The position numbers and the translations under genes were made by a program. A stretch of 64,000 nucleotides of DNA, taken from the NCBI RefSeq assembly GCF_017377575.1, contig NZ_JAFREM010000011.1, positions 94,033-158,032 of the forward strand, given 5' to 3'. Positions 43,762-53,288 of this stretch are shown one piece after another. The notes beneath the pieces were generated by a model. It searched no databases, was not told where the DNA came from, and worked only from the letters and a program-made list of their open reading frames with translations. The DNA comes from Candidatus Enterococcus moelleringii. Its GTDB lineage: Bacteria > Bacillota > Bacilli > Lactobacillales > Enterococcaceae. The stretch's first letter is position 1. The number at the start of each line of letters is the position of its first letter.

Positions 43762-46497
43762 ATGAAACCATTCCAATCAATCAAACATACGTTACAGCTA
43801 TACGCCCTCGATTGGAAGCGAATCGCCAAGAATCCAATTGCGGTTCTGCTGATGATCGCTTTGATGGTTATTCCATCCCTCTATGCTTGGTTTAACATTA
43901 AAGCTTTGTGGGACCCGTACTCAAACACCGGCGAGCTGCCGATTGCTGTTTACAGTGCCGATGCCGGCGCGTCGTTTCAAGGCAAAGACATCGAGATCGG
44001 CGATCAAGTCATCGACAATCTCCATGAAAACAAACAGCTGGGCTGGCAATTCGTCGATTCCAAGGATGAAGTAGTTGAAGGCGTGAAGTCTGGGAAATAT
44101 TATGCCGGGATTTATTTGCCAAAGGAATTCTCGGAAGACTTGCTGAGCTTTACTTCCGGCGATATTAAGAAACCGAAAATTGAGTATTACTTGAACCAGA
44201 AAATCAATGCGATTGCGCCGAAAATTACTGACAAGGGAGCCGGCTCTATCCAGCAGGAAATAACGGATGAGTTCATTAAAACGGCCAGCTCCACATTAAT
44301 TTCTGCTTTTAACGAAATTGGTTACAATATCGATGAAAATCTGGTCAGCATCAACAAGGTGAAGGATCTGATCCTCAAAACCAACGATAATTTGGATGAG
44401 ATTGATCAATACACGCAAGAAATCGTAGCGGTGCAAGGGAAGCTGCCTGAGCTGAAGGAAAAGCTGGCGCAAGCCAATCAAATGCAAAGCTATCTGCCGC
44501 AAATTGATGACTTAGGTCAAAAGCTGGTTACTCTTAATCAGAAGTTTCCTGAACTGAAGCAGCAGGCCAGTGTCATCTTAACCTTGCAGCAAAAAATTCC
44601 GGAAATCCAACAAGCTGGTCAACAGCTGGCAATGGTGGATTCCGATTTCGATTCGATCCAACAAACCTTAACGGATGGCATCAATGAAGCCAAACAAGGT
44701 TTGCAAATCATCCAGCAGGTGCAACAAATCTTACCAGATGTACAAAAGCTGGGAAGCCAAGCGGGTGATTTAGCAACGACTACTAAGAATGGTGCGGAAC
44801 AGCTGAAGAGTGCGGTGCCAAGTATTGCCAGCAGTGCCAGCGCAACGTTAAGCTCAATCGGGCAAGTAGCAACGGCGACTGATTCATTATTAGCTAACAT
44901 TCAAGAGCTGTTAAACAAGGGCGAATTAACGCCTGATGAAAAGCAGCATATCGCGTCACTTATTCAAGATTTCCAAACCAATATCGCAACGCAACAAAGT
45001 GCGATCGATAATTTAGTTGGATTTTTGAATCAGCTGAAAGACTATGCGGATCAAAATGATTTACCTGATGCCAGCCAAGCTTTGGCAACGATGGTGGGTC
45101 AATTAAGCAACGTGAAAAATAGTTTAGGTGATTTGAGCAATCGCTTTGGTCAATTAAATAATTTGGTGCAAAATGGTTCAACAGCAGAAGCTGTGGCATA
45201 CTTAGGTCAAATTAGAGCTGTGTCTGCGAAGATTGCTGAAGATGTTGGTCAAATCGATGTACAACAAGCTTCTAGCACCATTACTAACGTTTTGGACAAA
45301 GTGATCAGCACGATTACCACTGCTCAAGGTGTCTTGAATCAAGCGCAACAAATCGATTTTAATTCATTGCTGGCTAATACCCAACAAACTGTTGCTAATG
45401 CGATTCCGATTTTGGAAAAGTATCAAGCGCAAATGCCAGCGATTGGTCAAGAAGTTCATGATGCCAATGTCTTGTTAAATGGACATATGGATACCATCGT
45501 CAATGGTATTAACACAGGTGCTAGTCTCTACAACAACGAATTGCCAGTAGTAGAACAGCGGCTGGGACAAGCCGCAGACTTCATGCAAAACGATTGGCCA
45601 GGGGTTAAGGATGATATTAATCAAGGTTTGAACATTGCCAATGAAAAAATGCCGGAAGTTGAATCGGCTTTGAACATGGCGACGGATCTGATCCAAAATG
45701 ATTGGCCAACCTTGAAAGGCGGGATTCAAAAAGCGGCCGCAGCTATTAATCAAGGAGAACAGACCATTGATTTTGGCGAAGTGGTTAAGCTGTTCAAGCT
45801 GGATGCCCAAAAGGAAAGTAATTTCTTTGCGGAACCGGTGGATCTGCAAACCAATACCATGTACCCAATTGAAAATAATGGATCAGCTAGTGCTCCATTT
45901 TACACCGCGCTCTGTCTATGGGTTGGTGCCGTGCTGTTTTCTAGCGTAACGACCACTGACTTTTATTTAGACAAAAAAGATCGTGGCAAATACACCAAAC
46001 GGGAACAATTTGGCGCTCGTTTGCTAACTTATATGACTATGGGAATTGGTCAAGCCTTGGTTGTTTCTCTAGGCAACTACTTCTTGCTGGGCGTTTATGT
46101 GAAGAACCCAGTTTGGAGTGTCCTGTTCGCTCTGTTGGTCGTTGTAGCCTTTACTATGATGGTTTACGTGCTTGTCGCGCTGTTTGGAACTGTCGGCAAG
46201 GGGGCGGCTATCATCATACTGGTGCTGTCCATCTCAGGTGGCGGCGGGAACTACCCAATCCAAGTATCCGGTAAATTCTTCCAAGCAGTCAATCCATGGT
46301 TGCCATTCACCCATGCAGTCAATCTGTTGCGGGAAAGTGCGGGTGGAATTTACTGGCCAAATGCCCAAACAGATATACTAATTATGATATTTATCATCAT
46401 TTTGTTCGGTGTAATTGGTACGTGGGCTTACCCAATTATTCAACCGAAAACAGCGAAGCTAACCAAAGTTTCTCATGAAAGTAAAATCTTCCATTAA
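43762..46497 (+). CDS. YhgE/Pip-family membrane protein
   Basis: A 911-residue protein of the YhgE/Pip family (phage infection protein in Lactococcus, also linked to export systems). One N-terminal membrane helix (about 25-45) in the typical context [26 protein letters not shown], a long extracellular coiled-coil-like region (about 60-700) rich in Gln, Asn, Leu and Ala, and five to six C-terminal helices (about 710-900) resembling an ABC-2 permease. The repeated [10 protein letters not shown] / [10 protein letters not shown] segments (near 613 and 650) hint at internal repeats. It stands alone between its promoter and a terminator; it could be a phage receptor. Confidence 0.9.
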   Translation: MKPFQSIKHTLQLYALDWKRIAKNPIAVLLMIALMVIPSLYAWFNIKALWDPYSNTGELPIAVYSADAGASFQGKDIEIGDQVIDNLHENKQLGWQFVDSKDEVVEGVKSGKYYAGIYLPKEFSEDLLSFTSGDIKKPKIEYYLNQKINAIAPKITDKGAGSIQQEITDEFIKTASSTLISAFNEIGYNIDENLVSINKVKDLILKTNDNLDEIDQYTQEIVAVQGKLPELKEKLAQANQMQSYLPQIDDLGQKLVTLNQKFPELKQQASVILTLQQKIPEIQQAGQQLAMVDSDFDSIQQTLTDGINEAKQGLQIIQQVQQILPDVQKLGSQAGDLATTTKNGAEQLKSAVPSIASSASATLSSIGQVATATDSLLANIQELLNKGELTPDEKQHIASLIQDFQTNIATQQSAIDNLVGFLNQLKDYADQNDLPDASQALATMVGQLSNVKNSLGDLSNRFGQLNNLVQNGSTAEAVAYLGQIRAVSAKIAEDVGQIDVQQASSTITNVLDKVISTITTAQGVLNQAQQIDFNSLLANTQQTVANAIPILEKYQAQMPAIGQEVHDANVLLNGHMDTIVNGINTGASLYNNELPVVEQRLGQAADFMQNDWPGVKDDINQGLNIANEKMPEVESALNMATDLIQNDWPTLKGGIQKAAAAINQGEQTIDFGEVVKLFKLDAQKESNFFAEPVDLQTNTMYPIENNGSASAPFYTALCLWVGAVLFSSVTTTDFYLDKKDRGKYTKREQFGARLLTYMTMGIGQALVVSLGNYFLLGVYVKNPVWSVLFALLVVVAFTMMVYVLVALFGTVGKGAAIIILVLSISGGGGNYPIQVSGKFFQAVNPWLPFTHAVNLLRESAGGIYWPNAQTDILIMIFIIILFGVIGTWAYPIIQPKTAKLTKVSHESKIFH

Positions 46498-46503
46498 GCA
46501 AAT

Positions 46504-46541
46504 GCAGGTGATCACGTTGTTGGTGATTGCCTGCTTTTTTG
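46504..46541 (+). terminator. intrinsic terminator after the YhgE/Pip gene
   Basis: GCAGGTGATCAC pairs with GTGATTGCCTGC (small internal mismatch), followed by six T residues. Confidence 0.85.
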
Positions 46542-46594
46542 AAATTAACGAAGTATAAATTATTCGCAATAAAAAAATATTAAACCACAATGTT

Positions 46595-46725
46595 AACGGT
46601 GTCCGGCTTCACAAACTAGCTTTGTCGGCATTAAGCGAAAAGTTGGAGAAACTTGAGGAGCAGTTTATCCAACTTTTAGTCTTAATGCTCCAAAGCTGAA
46701 CGAGTTTGCGAAGCCTTTCTTACTT
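46595..46725 (+). repeat. family B hairpin repeat in the pip-kimA gap
   Basis: Outer arms GGCTTCACAAAC (46605-46616) and GTTTGCGAAGCC (46704-46715) pair with one mismatch; an inner stem pairs GCATTAAGCGAAAAGTTGGA with TCCAACTTTTAGTCTTAATGC-like sequence. The 3' arm is followed by TTTCTTA. Confidence 0.78.
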
Positions 46726-46760
46726 ACCCAGCTTTTAACGGATTCTAATCAAAACTGATA

Positions 46761-46868
46761 TTGACTTTTATTTCAAAGGCGAGTAGTATGGCGATTGCTT
46801 GCGATTAATTATTATAAGAACTGAAAAAGCATTTCATCTCTGCGCAGGATGCTTTGCTCAGTTTTTAG
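46761..46868 (+). ncRNA. candidate short transcript: promoter plus terminator-like hairpin
   Basis: TTGACT (46761-46766), 17 bp, TAGTAT (46784-46789) is a good promoter. About 30 nt after the predicted start a hairpin begins: AACTGA (46819-46824) plus AAGCAT pair with ATGCTT and TCAGTT, followed by TTTTT at about 46863. The product would be a 70-nt RNA without a frame, either a small RNA or an attenuated leader of the downstream transporter gene. Confidence 0.35.
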
Positions 46869-46984
46869 CTAAATGTGTCAATCCCAAGCAGTTTAGTTGG
46901 AAGCCTTAGAAAATGAGGCTACACTAGAAGTGAAACAGATAATTAGGTGAAGAATATAGAAAAAACGAATCCGCTAGTTAAAAG

Positions 46985-47729
46985 TTAAATACTGTCCTTG
47001 TTTATAGAGCTCGTCTAGTGAGCTGCGTAAAACAAAGATTAGGTTAGAAGAATGGTACACGTACGAAAATCGAACTAATTCTTCCACAGAAAAATTAATC
47101 CCTTATTTAAGAGTTAGGTGCCAGTTCTCCTTTTCGCAGTTTTACCTGGTGAGCAGTCTAAACAAAAAGTTGCACAAAACAAGACGCATCCAGTCTAGAA
47201 GAATGGTACACGTACGAAAATCGAACTAATTTTTCCACAAGAAAAATTAATCCCTTAGTTAAGAGTTAGGTGCCAGTTCTCCTTTTCGCAGTTTTATCTG
47301 GTGAGCAGTCTAAACAAAAAGTAGCACAAAACAAAGCGTATCCAGTCTAAAAGAATGGTACACGTACGAAAATCAGACTAATTTTTTCTCAAGAAAAATT
47401 AATCCCTTAATATTAGTTAGGTGCCAGTTCTTCTTTTCGCAGTTTTATCTGGTGAGCAGTCTAAACAAAAAGTTTCGCAAAACAAGGCTCATCCAGTCTA
47501 GAAGAATGGTACACGTACGAGAATCAAACTAATTTTTCCATAGAAAAATTAATACCTTATTTAAGAGTTAGGTGCCAGTTCTCCTTTTCGCAGTTTTACA
47601 AGGTGAGCAGTCTAAACAAAAAGTTGCACAAAACAAGGAGTATCCAGTCTAGAAGAATGGTACACGTACGAAAATCGAACTAATTTTTCCTCAAGAAAAA
47701 TTAATCCCTTAATATGAGTTAGGAGCTGA
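46985..47729 (+). repeat. five tandem family A repeats in front of the kimA-like gene
   Basis: The anchor GGTACACGTACGA recurs with GTACAC at 47055, 47206, 47358, 47509 and 47660 (spacings 151, 152, 151, 151). The second anchor CCAGTTCT recurs at 47121, 47273, 47424 and 47575. Each unit ends in a TAATTTTTC...GAAAAATTA hairpin; the first unit is the most diverged at its 5' side and in its hairpin. The last unit runs straight into AGGAG and the GTG start of the transporter gene. With the family B copy and candidate transcript, this accounts for most of the 1.2-kb gap between 46498 and 47734. Confidence 0.92.
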
Positions 47730-47734
47730 ACAGA

Positions 47735-49558
47735 GTGAATTATTTAAAACGGTTGTTGGTAGGGCGACCCTTAAAATCATCAGAAAACGATGAACAAAGC
47801 TTGTCCCGTTTTGCGGCGTTGGCATTATTGTCTTCGGATGCCTTGTCATCAGTGGCGTATGGGACGGAACAGATCGTTGTTGTATTGATGACCCTATCGG
47901 CTGCGGCTATCTGGTATTCCTTACCAATTGCTGCGGTGGTCTTAGTTTTATTGGCTTCGCTGATTTTTTCTTATCGGCAAATTATCCATGCTTATCCTCA
48001 CGGTGGGGGCGCTTATGTCGTCAGTAGTGAGAATCTAGGTAAAGGTGCTGGGCTAGTGTCTGGCGGGTCCCTCTTGGTGGATTATATGCTGACGGTCGCC
48101 GTGTCTGTCTCGGCTGGGGCTGAGGCGATTGCATCGGCAATCCCAGCCCTGTACAACCATCGAGTGCTGATTGCAGTAGTGATTGTGTTGCTGTTGATGC
48201 TGATGAACCTGCGAGGCTTGCGGGAATCAGCGGGATTTTTGGTATTTCCGGTTTATTTGTTTATTGCTATTATGACTGTTTTAATTGTTGTTGGATTGTT
48301 CAAAATTGCCACCGGAATGGCACCGATTCAGGCAACAGCGCAAGTAGGATCGTTTGTGCCGGGGATTAGTATCGCACTCTTGCTGCGGGCTTTCTCATCG
48401 GGTTCTTCTTCCTTAACTGGGGTGGAAGCCATCAGTAATGCGGTGCCGTTTTTCAAAAAGCCGCGGGCTAAAAATGCTGCTGGGACGTTAGCAATGATGG
48501 GAATCATCCTGGCCTTCTTCTTCACAGGGATTACTTTCTTGAACTACTGGTTTGGGATTGTTCCTTCTGAGCAGGTGACGGTCTTGTCTCAAGTCGGAGA
48601 AGCGGTCTTTGGTAACGGGATTATGTACTATGTGATGCAGTTTGCTACGGCATTGATCCTAGCAGTTGCGGCCAACACGGGATTTTCAGCTTTTCCGGTT
48701 TTAGCCTACAATTTAGCCAAGGATAAATTCTTACCTCACCGCTATCAAGATCGTGGGGATCGGTTAGGCTACTCTAACGGGATCATTACCTTGGCGCTAG
48801 GTTCAATTGTACTGCTGCTGATTTTCCAAGGCTCAACGGAACGGTTGATTCCGCTGTATTCAGTGGGTGTATTCATCCCATTCACTTTATCGCAAACCGG
48901 GATGGTGAAGAAGTGGTACAGTGAAGGCGGCCCTTGGTTAAGAAAATCGATCGCCAACATTATTGGTGCCTTGATTTCCTTCTCCATCGTGGTAATCCTG
49001 TTCATTTATCGCTTGAATGATATTTGGCCGTTCTTCATTATTATGCCGATTTTGATTTTTGTCTTTTACAAAATTCATCAACATTATCAAAATGTCGCAG
49101 AACAATTGCGTCTGGCTGACGAGGTAGAGCTGCATGAGTATGATGGCAACACCGTGATTGTGCTGGTTGGGAATGTTACCCAAGTGAATATCGGCGCCAT
49201 TAATTATGCTCGTTCTATCGGAGATTATGTGATTGCGATGCACGTTTCCTTGGATGAAAATTCCGAGAAGGAAAAAGAGATCCAGCGAGAATTTAAAGAA
49301 AAATTCCCGGATGTTCGCTTCTCGGTAGTCCGTTCGCCGTATCGTTCAATCGTTAATCCGGTGGCTCGTTATGTGGATCGAGTAAGCAAGAAGTCGAAAA
49401 CATACAATTATACGACGACTGTCTTGATTCCTGAATTTGTACCGAACAAGGCTTGGAAGCTTTCGCTGCATAACCAAACTGCTTTACGGTTACGTCTGCG
49501 CTTGTCGTATCGTGATGATATCGTAATTAGTACCTATAATTATCATTTGAAGAAATAA
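47735..49558 (+). CDS. KimA-like potassium importer (APC superfamily)
   Basis: A 607-residue APC-superfamily transporter closely resembling KimA/YdaO, a high-affinity K+ importer in Bacillus. About twelve membrane helices (to about 455) with LSSDALSSVAYGTEQ in helix 1 and YPHGGGAYVVSSENLG, then a C-terminal cytoplasmic domain of about 150 residues (VIVLVGNVTQVNIGAINYARSI), as in KimA. GTG 47735 follows AGGAG. In Bacillus kimA is controlled by a c-di-AMP riboswitch; here the leader carries tandem family A repeats and I cannot see that riboswitch. An amino acid substrate cannot be excluded. Confidence 0.85.
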   Translation: MNYLKRLLVGRPLKSSENDEQSLSRFAALALLSSDALSSVAYGTEQIVVVLMTLSAAAIWYSLPIAAVVLVLLASLIFSYRQIIHAYPHGGGAYVVSSENLGKGAGLVSGGSLLVDYMLTVAVSVSAGAEAIASAIPALYNHRVLIAVVIVLLLMLMNLRGLRESAGFLVFPVYLFIAIMTVLIVVGLFKIATGMAPIQATAQVGSFVPGISIALLLRAFSSGSSSLTGVEAISNAVPFFKKPRAKNAAGTLAMMGIILAFFFTGITFLNYWFGIVPSEQVTVLSQVGEAVFGNGIMYYVMQFATALILAVAANTGFSAFPVLAYNLAKDKFLPHRYQDRGDRLGYSNGIITLALGSIVLLLIFQGSTERLIPLYSVGVFIPFTLSQTGMVKKWYSEGGPWLRKSIANIIGALISFSIVVILFIYRLNDIWPFFIIMPILIFVFYKIHQHYQNVAEQLRLADEVELHEYDGNTVIVLVGNVTQVNIGAINYARSIGDYVIAMHVSLDENSEKEKEIQREFKEKFPDVRFSVVRSPYRSIVNPVARYVDRVSKKSKTYNYTTTVLIPEFVPNKAWKLSLHNQTALRLRLRLSYRDDIVISTYNYHLKK

Positions 49559-49560
49559 AA

Positions 49561-49617
49561 GAAGCTTCGCAAACTTTTTCAGCTTTAGCGCTGGAAATGA
49601 GTTTGCGAAGCTTTTAT
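49561..49617. terminator. bidirectional terminator, family B type
   Basis: Outer stem AAGCTTCGCAAACT / AGTTTGCGAAGCTT is perfect; inner stem TTTTCAGC / GCTGGAAA. It lies between the convergent kimA-like and opuCD genes and shares its outer arms with the family B repeats at 30780, 38384 and 46595. Confidence 0.85.
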
Positions 49618-50279
49618 TATTTACTCGTTTTAGTCGCTGGATCTAGGCGTTTTTCCACTAAGCCTAACAGCCAGTCGGTGATGATAGCCATTAAAGCAGT
49701 AGGTAAAGCGCCGGCTAAGATAATCGCTGTTCCATCAGTGGCATTGGTTCCGCGGATGATAATGTCACCCAAGCCGCCAGCCCCGACGAAGGCACCGATT
49801 GCTGTGATCCCAATTGCAACCACTAGTGCATTTCGAATCCCTGCCATGATGACTGATACAGACAGAGGAAGTTCGATCATGTAAAGCCGCTGGAAGGAGG
49901 TCATGCCCATTCCTTTTCCGACATCTAGGGCATTGCGATCGACTTGCCGCATGCCAGTGTAAGTGTTCTTGATAATCGGCAATAAAGAATAAAGAAAGAC
50001 CGTCAGGATAACCACGTTGGCACCTAACCCCATACCCAACATCAAAATAGAAATCATCGCCAGTGAGGGGATGGTTTGGATAATATTGGCAATCCGAATT
50101 ACCCAGTTGGCTAATTTGTAGTGTTTAGAGATAAAGATCCCGATGGGAATCCCGACAATTCCTGCAAACAGCACGCCGTAAATTGAAATCAAGAAGTGGC
50201 GATAGAATTGTGAGAAGACATAGCCGCCATTCACTTGAAAATACTCAATGAATTGTTGAAAAGTATTCAGGTTTTCCAT
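49617..50279 (-). CDS. opuCD: OpuC-type compatible-solute ABC permease
   Basis: A 220-residue permease of the glycine betaine/carnitine/choline (OpuC/ProW) family with about five to six helices and the EAA-like loop GKGMGMTSFQRLYMIELPLSVSVIMAGIR. I choose ATG 50279 (GGGAAG eight nt upstream) over GTG 50288, which abuts the site. It follows the binding-protein gene and ends the opuC operon, converging on the K+ transporter gene. Confidence 0.9.
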   Translation of the reverse strand: MENLNTFQQFIEYFQVNGGYVFSQFYRHFLISIYGVLFAGIVGIPIGIFISKHYKLANWVIRIANIIQTIPSLAMISILMLGMGLGANVVILTVFLYSLLPIIKNTYTGMRQVDRNALDVGKGMGMTSFQRLYMIELPLSVSVIMAGIRNALVVAIGITAIGAFVGAGGLGDIIIRGTNATDGTAIILAGALPTALMAIITDWLLGLVEKRLDPATKTSK

Positions 50280-50284
50280 TGCGC

Positions 50285-51199
50285 TCACTTCCCTTCAAAG
50301 TAATTGTGCTCTTCTAAGAATTCTTTGGCGACCACTGAAGGCTCTACCAAATCATTGTCGGCACGATAGTTTAGTTTTTGCATCTGCTCGGTATCGATAG
50401 TTCCAGCTAGTTTATTTAAAGCTTCCCGAATGTCAGGATTCTTATTCAAAACTTCATCGGTAGCAACCGCTGCGGCATCATAAGGCGGGAAGAAATGTAA
50501 ATCATCCTCCAACATCACCAAGTCATAGCTGGCAATCCGGCCGTCAGTAGAATAACCCAATACGATATCCATCCGTCCGGCTTCTACCGCGTCATAGACC
50601 AAACCAATCTGCATTGGCAAGATCGAAGAAAACTCGAAGCCATACATTTCCTTAAAGCCTTCGTAGCCGTCTCCTTCACGGGTGATCCAGGCAGTATCCA
50701 CGCCAGCGGATAATTCACCAGCAACATCTTTTAAATCGCTGACTTTAGTTAAGTTGTATTGCTCAGCCGTTTCTCTACTAACTAAGAATACATAGGTGTT
50801 GTCAAAGCCGTAAGAAGGGAACCAGGTTTGCTGATAGCGTTTCTGGAACTCGTCGCTGACAATCTCGAAAGCTTTGTCAGGATCATTCTCAGCCGGCAAG
50901 CCTAAAGTCGCGGTTACGTCAGTCCCGGTGTAACGAGCGGCTGAAATTGAGGCGTTGCCATTCATCATGGCCTGATGATTAATGGTAGTCGTTGCTAAAT
51001 TATTGATGACAGTGGCATTCAAATCAGTATAATGTTCCACCATCTCAGCAGCAATCCCACCTAGAATTTGTGCTTCAGTGGTAACGCCGCCGGTAATTGC
51101 GACCGTGTCTTCGTTGTCATTTGACGATAGTCCAGGAAAGGAACAGCTGCTTAGTACAAGCAGCGCGAGCCCTAAAATAAGTAATTTGGCTTTTTTCAC
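50285..51199 (-). CDS. opuCC: OpuC-type osmoprotectant-binding lipoprotein
   Basis: A 304-residue substrate-binding protein. The N-terminus (MKKAKLLILGLALLVLSSCS) is a lipoprotein signal with Cys19 as lipid anchor. The rest is the glycine-betaine-binding fold of the OpuAC/OpuCC family (AITGGVTTEAQILGGIAAEM, GYSTDGRIASYDLVML, PDIREALNKLAGTID). GTG start. It is 3 bp after opuCB and just before opuCD. Confidence 0.92.
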   Translation of the reverse strand: MKKAKLLILGLALLVLSSCSFPGLSSNDNEDTVAITGGVTTEAQILGGIAAEMVEHYTDLNATVINNLATTTINHQAMMNGNASISAARYTGTDVTATLGLPAENDPDKAFEIVSDEFQKRYQQTWFPSYGFDNTYVFLVSRETAEQYNLTKVSDLKDVAGELSAGVDTAWITREGDGYEGFKEMYGFEFSSILPMQIGLVYDAVEAGRMDIVLGYSTDGRIASYDLVMLEDDLHFFPPYDAAAVATDEVLNKNPDIREALNKLAGTIDTEQMQKLNYRADNDLVEPSVVAKEFLEEHNYFEGK

Positions 51200-51202
51200 A
51201 GG

Positions 51203-51841
51203 CTACTCCTCCTCCTTTCGTAGTGCAGTCGGGGTCATTTTGTTTTCCAAAAAGCCCAACAGGAAATCTGATAGCAAAGCGATTATAATGACCGGAATTG
51301 TTCCGGCAAAAATCAATGGCGGTTGGAAGTTGTTCAGTCCGCTAAAGATTAAATCCCCTAAGCCGCCGGCACCGATGTAAGAAGCCAAGGTTGCCCAAGC
51401 GACTACATAGACGGCCGCCAAACGGATCCCAGCCATAATCGTAGGAATCGCAATCGGCACTTCGACTGAAATAATCGACTGCATATTAGTCATTCCCATG
51501 CCTTGGGCAACATCGCGATAATTTCGGTCGACATTCTTCATCCCGATATAGGTATTACGCAAAATCGGCAGTAAAGAATAGATAAACAGCGCAATGATTG
51601 CCGGCACTTTCCCAACACCAAAGAAGGGTATCATCAAAGCTAACAAAGCCAATGAGGGAACCGTCTGCAATACGCTGGCAATCCCGATGACGACATTAGC
51701 TACTCGGGGCAAGCGGGTCAATAAAATTCCTAAAGGCACCGCAAACAGAATACCTAGAATTAAGGCAAAGGCTGAGATATAAATATGCTCGGCGCTTTTG
51801 GTCATAATCTGTCCGCCGTATTCGTTAATGAATTGCTGCAT
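51203..51841 (-). CDS. opuCB: OpuC-type compatible-solute ABC permease
   Basis: A 212-residue permease with about five helices and the family loop [28 protein letters not shown], paralogous to the other permease of this operon. ATG 51841 comes 2 bp after the opuCA stop. With two permeases, one ATPase and one lipoprotein, the transporter has the complete OpuC composition. Confidence 0.92.
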   Translation of the reverse strand: MQQFINEYGGQIMTKSAEHIYISAFALILGILFAVPLGILLTRLPRVANVVIGIASVLQTVPSLALLALMIPFFGVGKVPAIIALFIYSLLPILRNTYIGMKNVDRNYRDVAQGMGMTNMQSIISVEVPIAIPTIMAGIRLAAVYVVAWATLASYIGAGGLGDLIFSGLNNFQPPLIFAGTIPVIIIALLSDFLLGFLENKMTPTALRKEEE

Positions 51842-51843
51842 AC

Positions 51844-53022
51844 TTACGCCTCCCCATTCGTAGCAGTAATCGCTCCATTGGCACTAATCACTGTGTCTTC
51901 TTCACCCCAAAGGGCATCATAGACAATATCTACTAAAGAAACCCGGGTCAAAATGCCCACCAAATGGTTGTTGTCATCCACTACTGGTACGTATTTCACA
52001 CCGCGTTTCAAAATACGCTGCAAGCTGTCGCGCAATAAGGCGGATTCTTTTACATAGAAGACTTTGGTATTAATGATATCGCCGACACTAGTTGCGGTGC
52101 CGCGGCGACGTTCTTTTTCAATTGTTTCAACGTCTACAAAGCCTTTTAAGGTATTGGTATCGTCGACGACTAACAGGGTATCTACCCGTTTTTCCCGCAT
52201 CAGACGAACTGCGCTTTGCAAAGTCTTTTCCGCAGTGATGGAAACCGCTGTGTTCATCATAATTTCGCCCACGGTGGTAGTATCCGATTTTGCCTGCAAT
52301 AGGCGATCTTCTCCCAACAGCTCTTCCACGAAATCGTTGGCAGGCTCACGTAAAATATTTTCGGGCGTATCAAATTGAATCACATGGCCTTCATCCATAA
52401 TGGCGATGCGGTTAGCTAATTTTAGCGCTTCATCCATATCGTGGGTAACAAAGACAATCGTTTTACCTAGACGTTCCTGCAAATCCTTCACTAGATCCTG
52501 CAAGGAATCGCGGGTAATCGGGTCTAGGGCACCAAAAGGCTCATCCATCAAAATGATGTCCTGGTCAGCCGCTAGTGCACGCACCACACCGATCCGCTGT
52601 TGTTGTCCGCCAGATAGCTCGTGCGGGTAGCGGTCCAGCATATCTCTAGGCAATTCCACTAAGTCAATCATGCGCTCAGCTGTTTTGTCCCGTTTGTCTT
52701 GGTCTACTTTTAACAGCTTTTGTACGAGGGTAATGTTTTCACGGATGGTCATATGGGGCATTAAACCGATGTTTTGAATTACATAGCCGATTTGGCGGCG
52801 TAATTCAACGGGATTAATATTTTGGATATCCTCACCATCAATTTTAATCGTTCCTTCGGTGGGATCGATCATTCGATTAATCATTCTCATTGTCGTAGTT
52901 TTCCCACTACCACTGGTACCAATTAAACAAATAAATTCACCTTTGTTGAAGGAAAGGTTGACATTTTCCACGGCCATTTTATTGCCGGGATAGATTTTTG
53001 ACACATTCTCAAACTCAATCAT
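51844..53022 (-). CDS. opuCA: OpuC-type ATPase with CBS domains
   Basis: A 392-residue ATPase for osmoprotectant uptake. Walker [11 protein letters not shown]-loop, signature [10 protein letters not shown], Walker [15 protein letters not shown] and H-loop [10 protein letters not shown] are intact; the C-terminal ~130 residues form a pair of CBS domains (about 258-375), the part that senses ionic strength or, in some firmicutes, binds c-di-AMP. ATG 53022 follows GGTGG on the minus strand. First gene of the operon. Confidence 0.94.
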   Translation of the reverse strand: MIEFENVSKIYPGNKMAVENVNLSFNKGEFICLIGTSGSGKTTTMRMINRMIDPTEGTIKIDGEDIQNINPVELRRQIGYVIQNIGLMPHMTIRENITLVQKLLKVDQDKRDKTAERMIDLVELPRDMLDRYPHELSGGQQQRIGVVRALAADQDIILMDEPFGALDPITRDSLQDLVKDLQERLGKTIVFVTHDMDEALKLANRIAIMDEGHVIQFDTPENILREPANDFVEELLGEDRLLQAKSDTTTVGEIMMNTAVSITAEKTLQSAVRLMREKRVDTLLVVDDTNTLKGFVDVETIEKERRRGTATSVGDIINTKVFYVKESALLRDSLQRILKRGVKYVPVVDDNNHLVGILTRVSLVDIVYDALWGEEDTVISANGAITATNGEA

Positions 53023-53065
53023 ATTTTTCCACCTTTACGTCCTTTTAGTCATTACTGCTATAACT

Positions 53066-53094
53066 AGTATGCAATAAATAAAAAGAAAAGACAA
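53066..53094 (-). promoter_or_regulatory. possible promoter of the opuC operon
   Basis: On the minus strand TTGTCT (53094-53089), 17 bp, CATACT (53071-53066), about 45 nt before opuCA. Confidence 0.4.
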
Positions 53095-53242
53095 ATTTGA
53101 AGTCAGGAATATCGAGATTAAATGCGGAAAAAAGTCGAAAAAGAAGGTTATAAAATAACTAGAGCGTTTAATTTGAAAGGGTTTAGTGAGTAATAGCAAG
53201 CATAGAAGAGGTGAAAGCTGTAGCGGAATAAGGGCCAAAAAT

Positions 53243-53278
53243 AAAAAAACAATCCTCCAGCGAAAATTAGAGGATTGA
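53243..53278 (-). terminator. terminator of the VOC-protein gene
   Basis: On the minus strand CAATCCTC pairs with GAGGATTG and continues into seven T residues. Confidence 0.85.
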
Positions 53279-53288
53279 AGAAAAATGA

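Noticed and set aside
46985..47729. CRISPR array
   Set aside because: The period of about 151 bp, the near identity along the whole unit and the absence of unique spacers or cas genes do not fit; it is a tandem leader duplication.
46730..47734. c-di-AMP (ydaO-type) riboswitch before the kimA-like gene
   Set aside because: I looked for the conserved core blocks of that riboswitch and could not find them; only the repeats and the candidate short transcript are visible.
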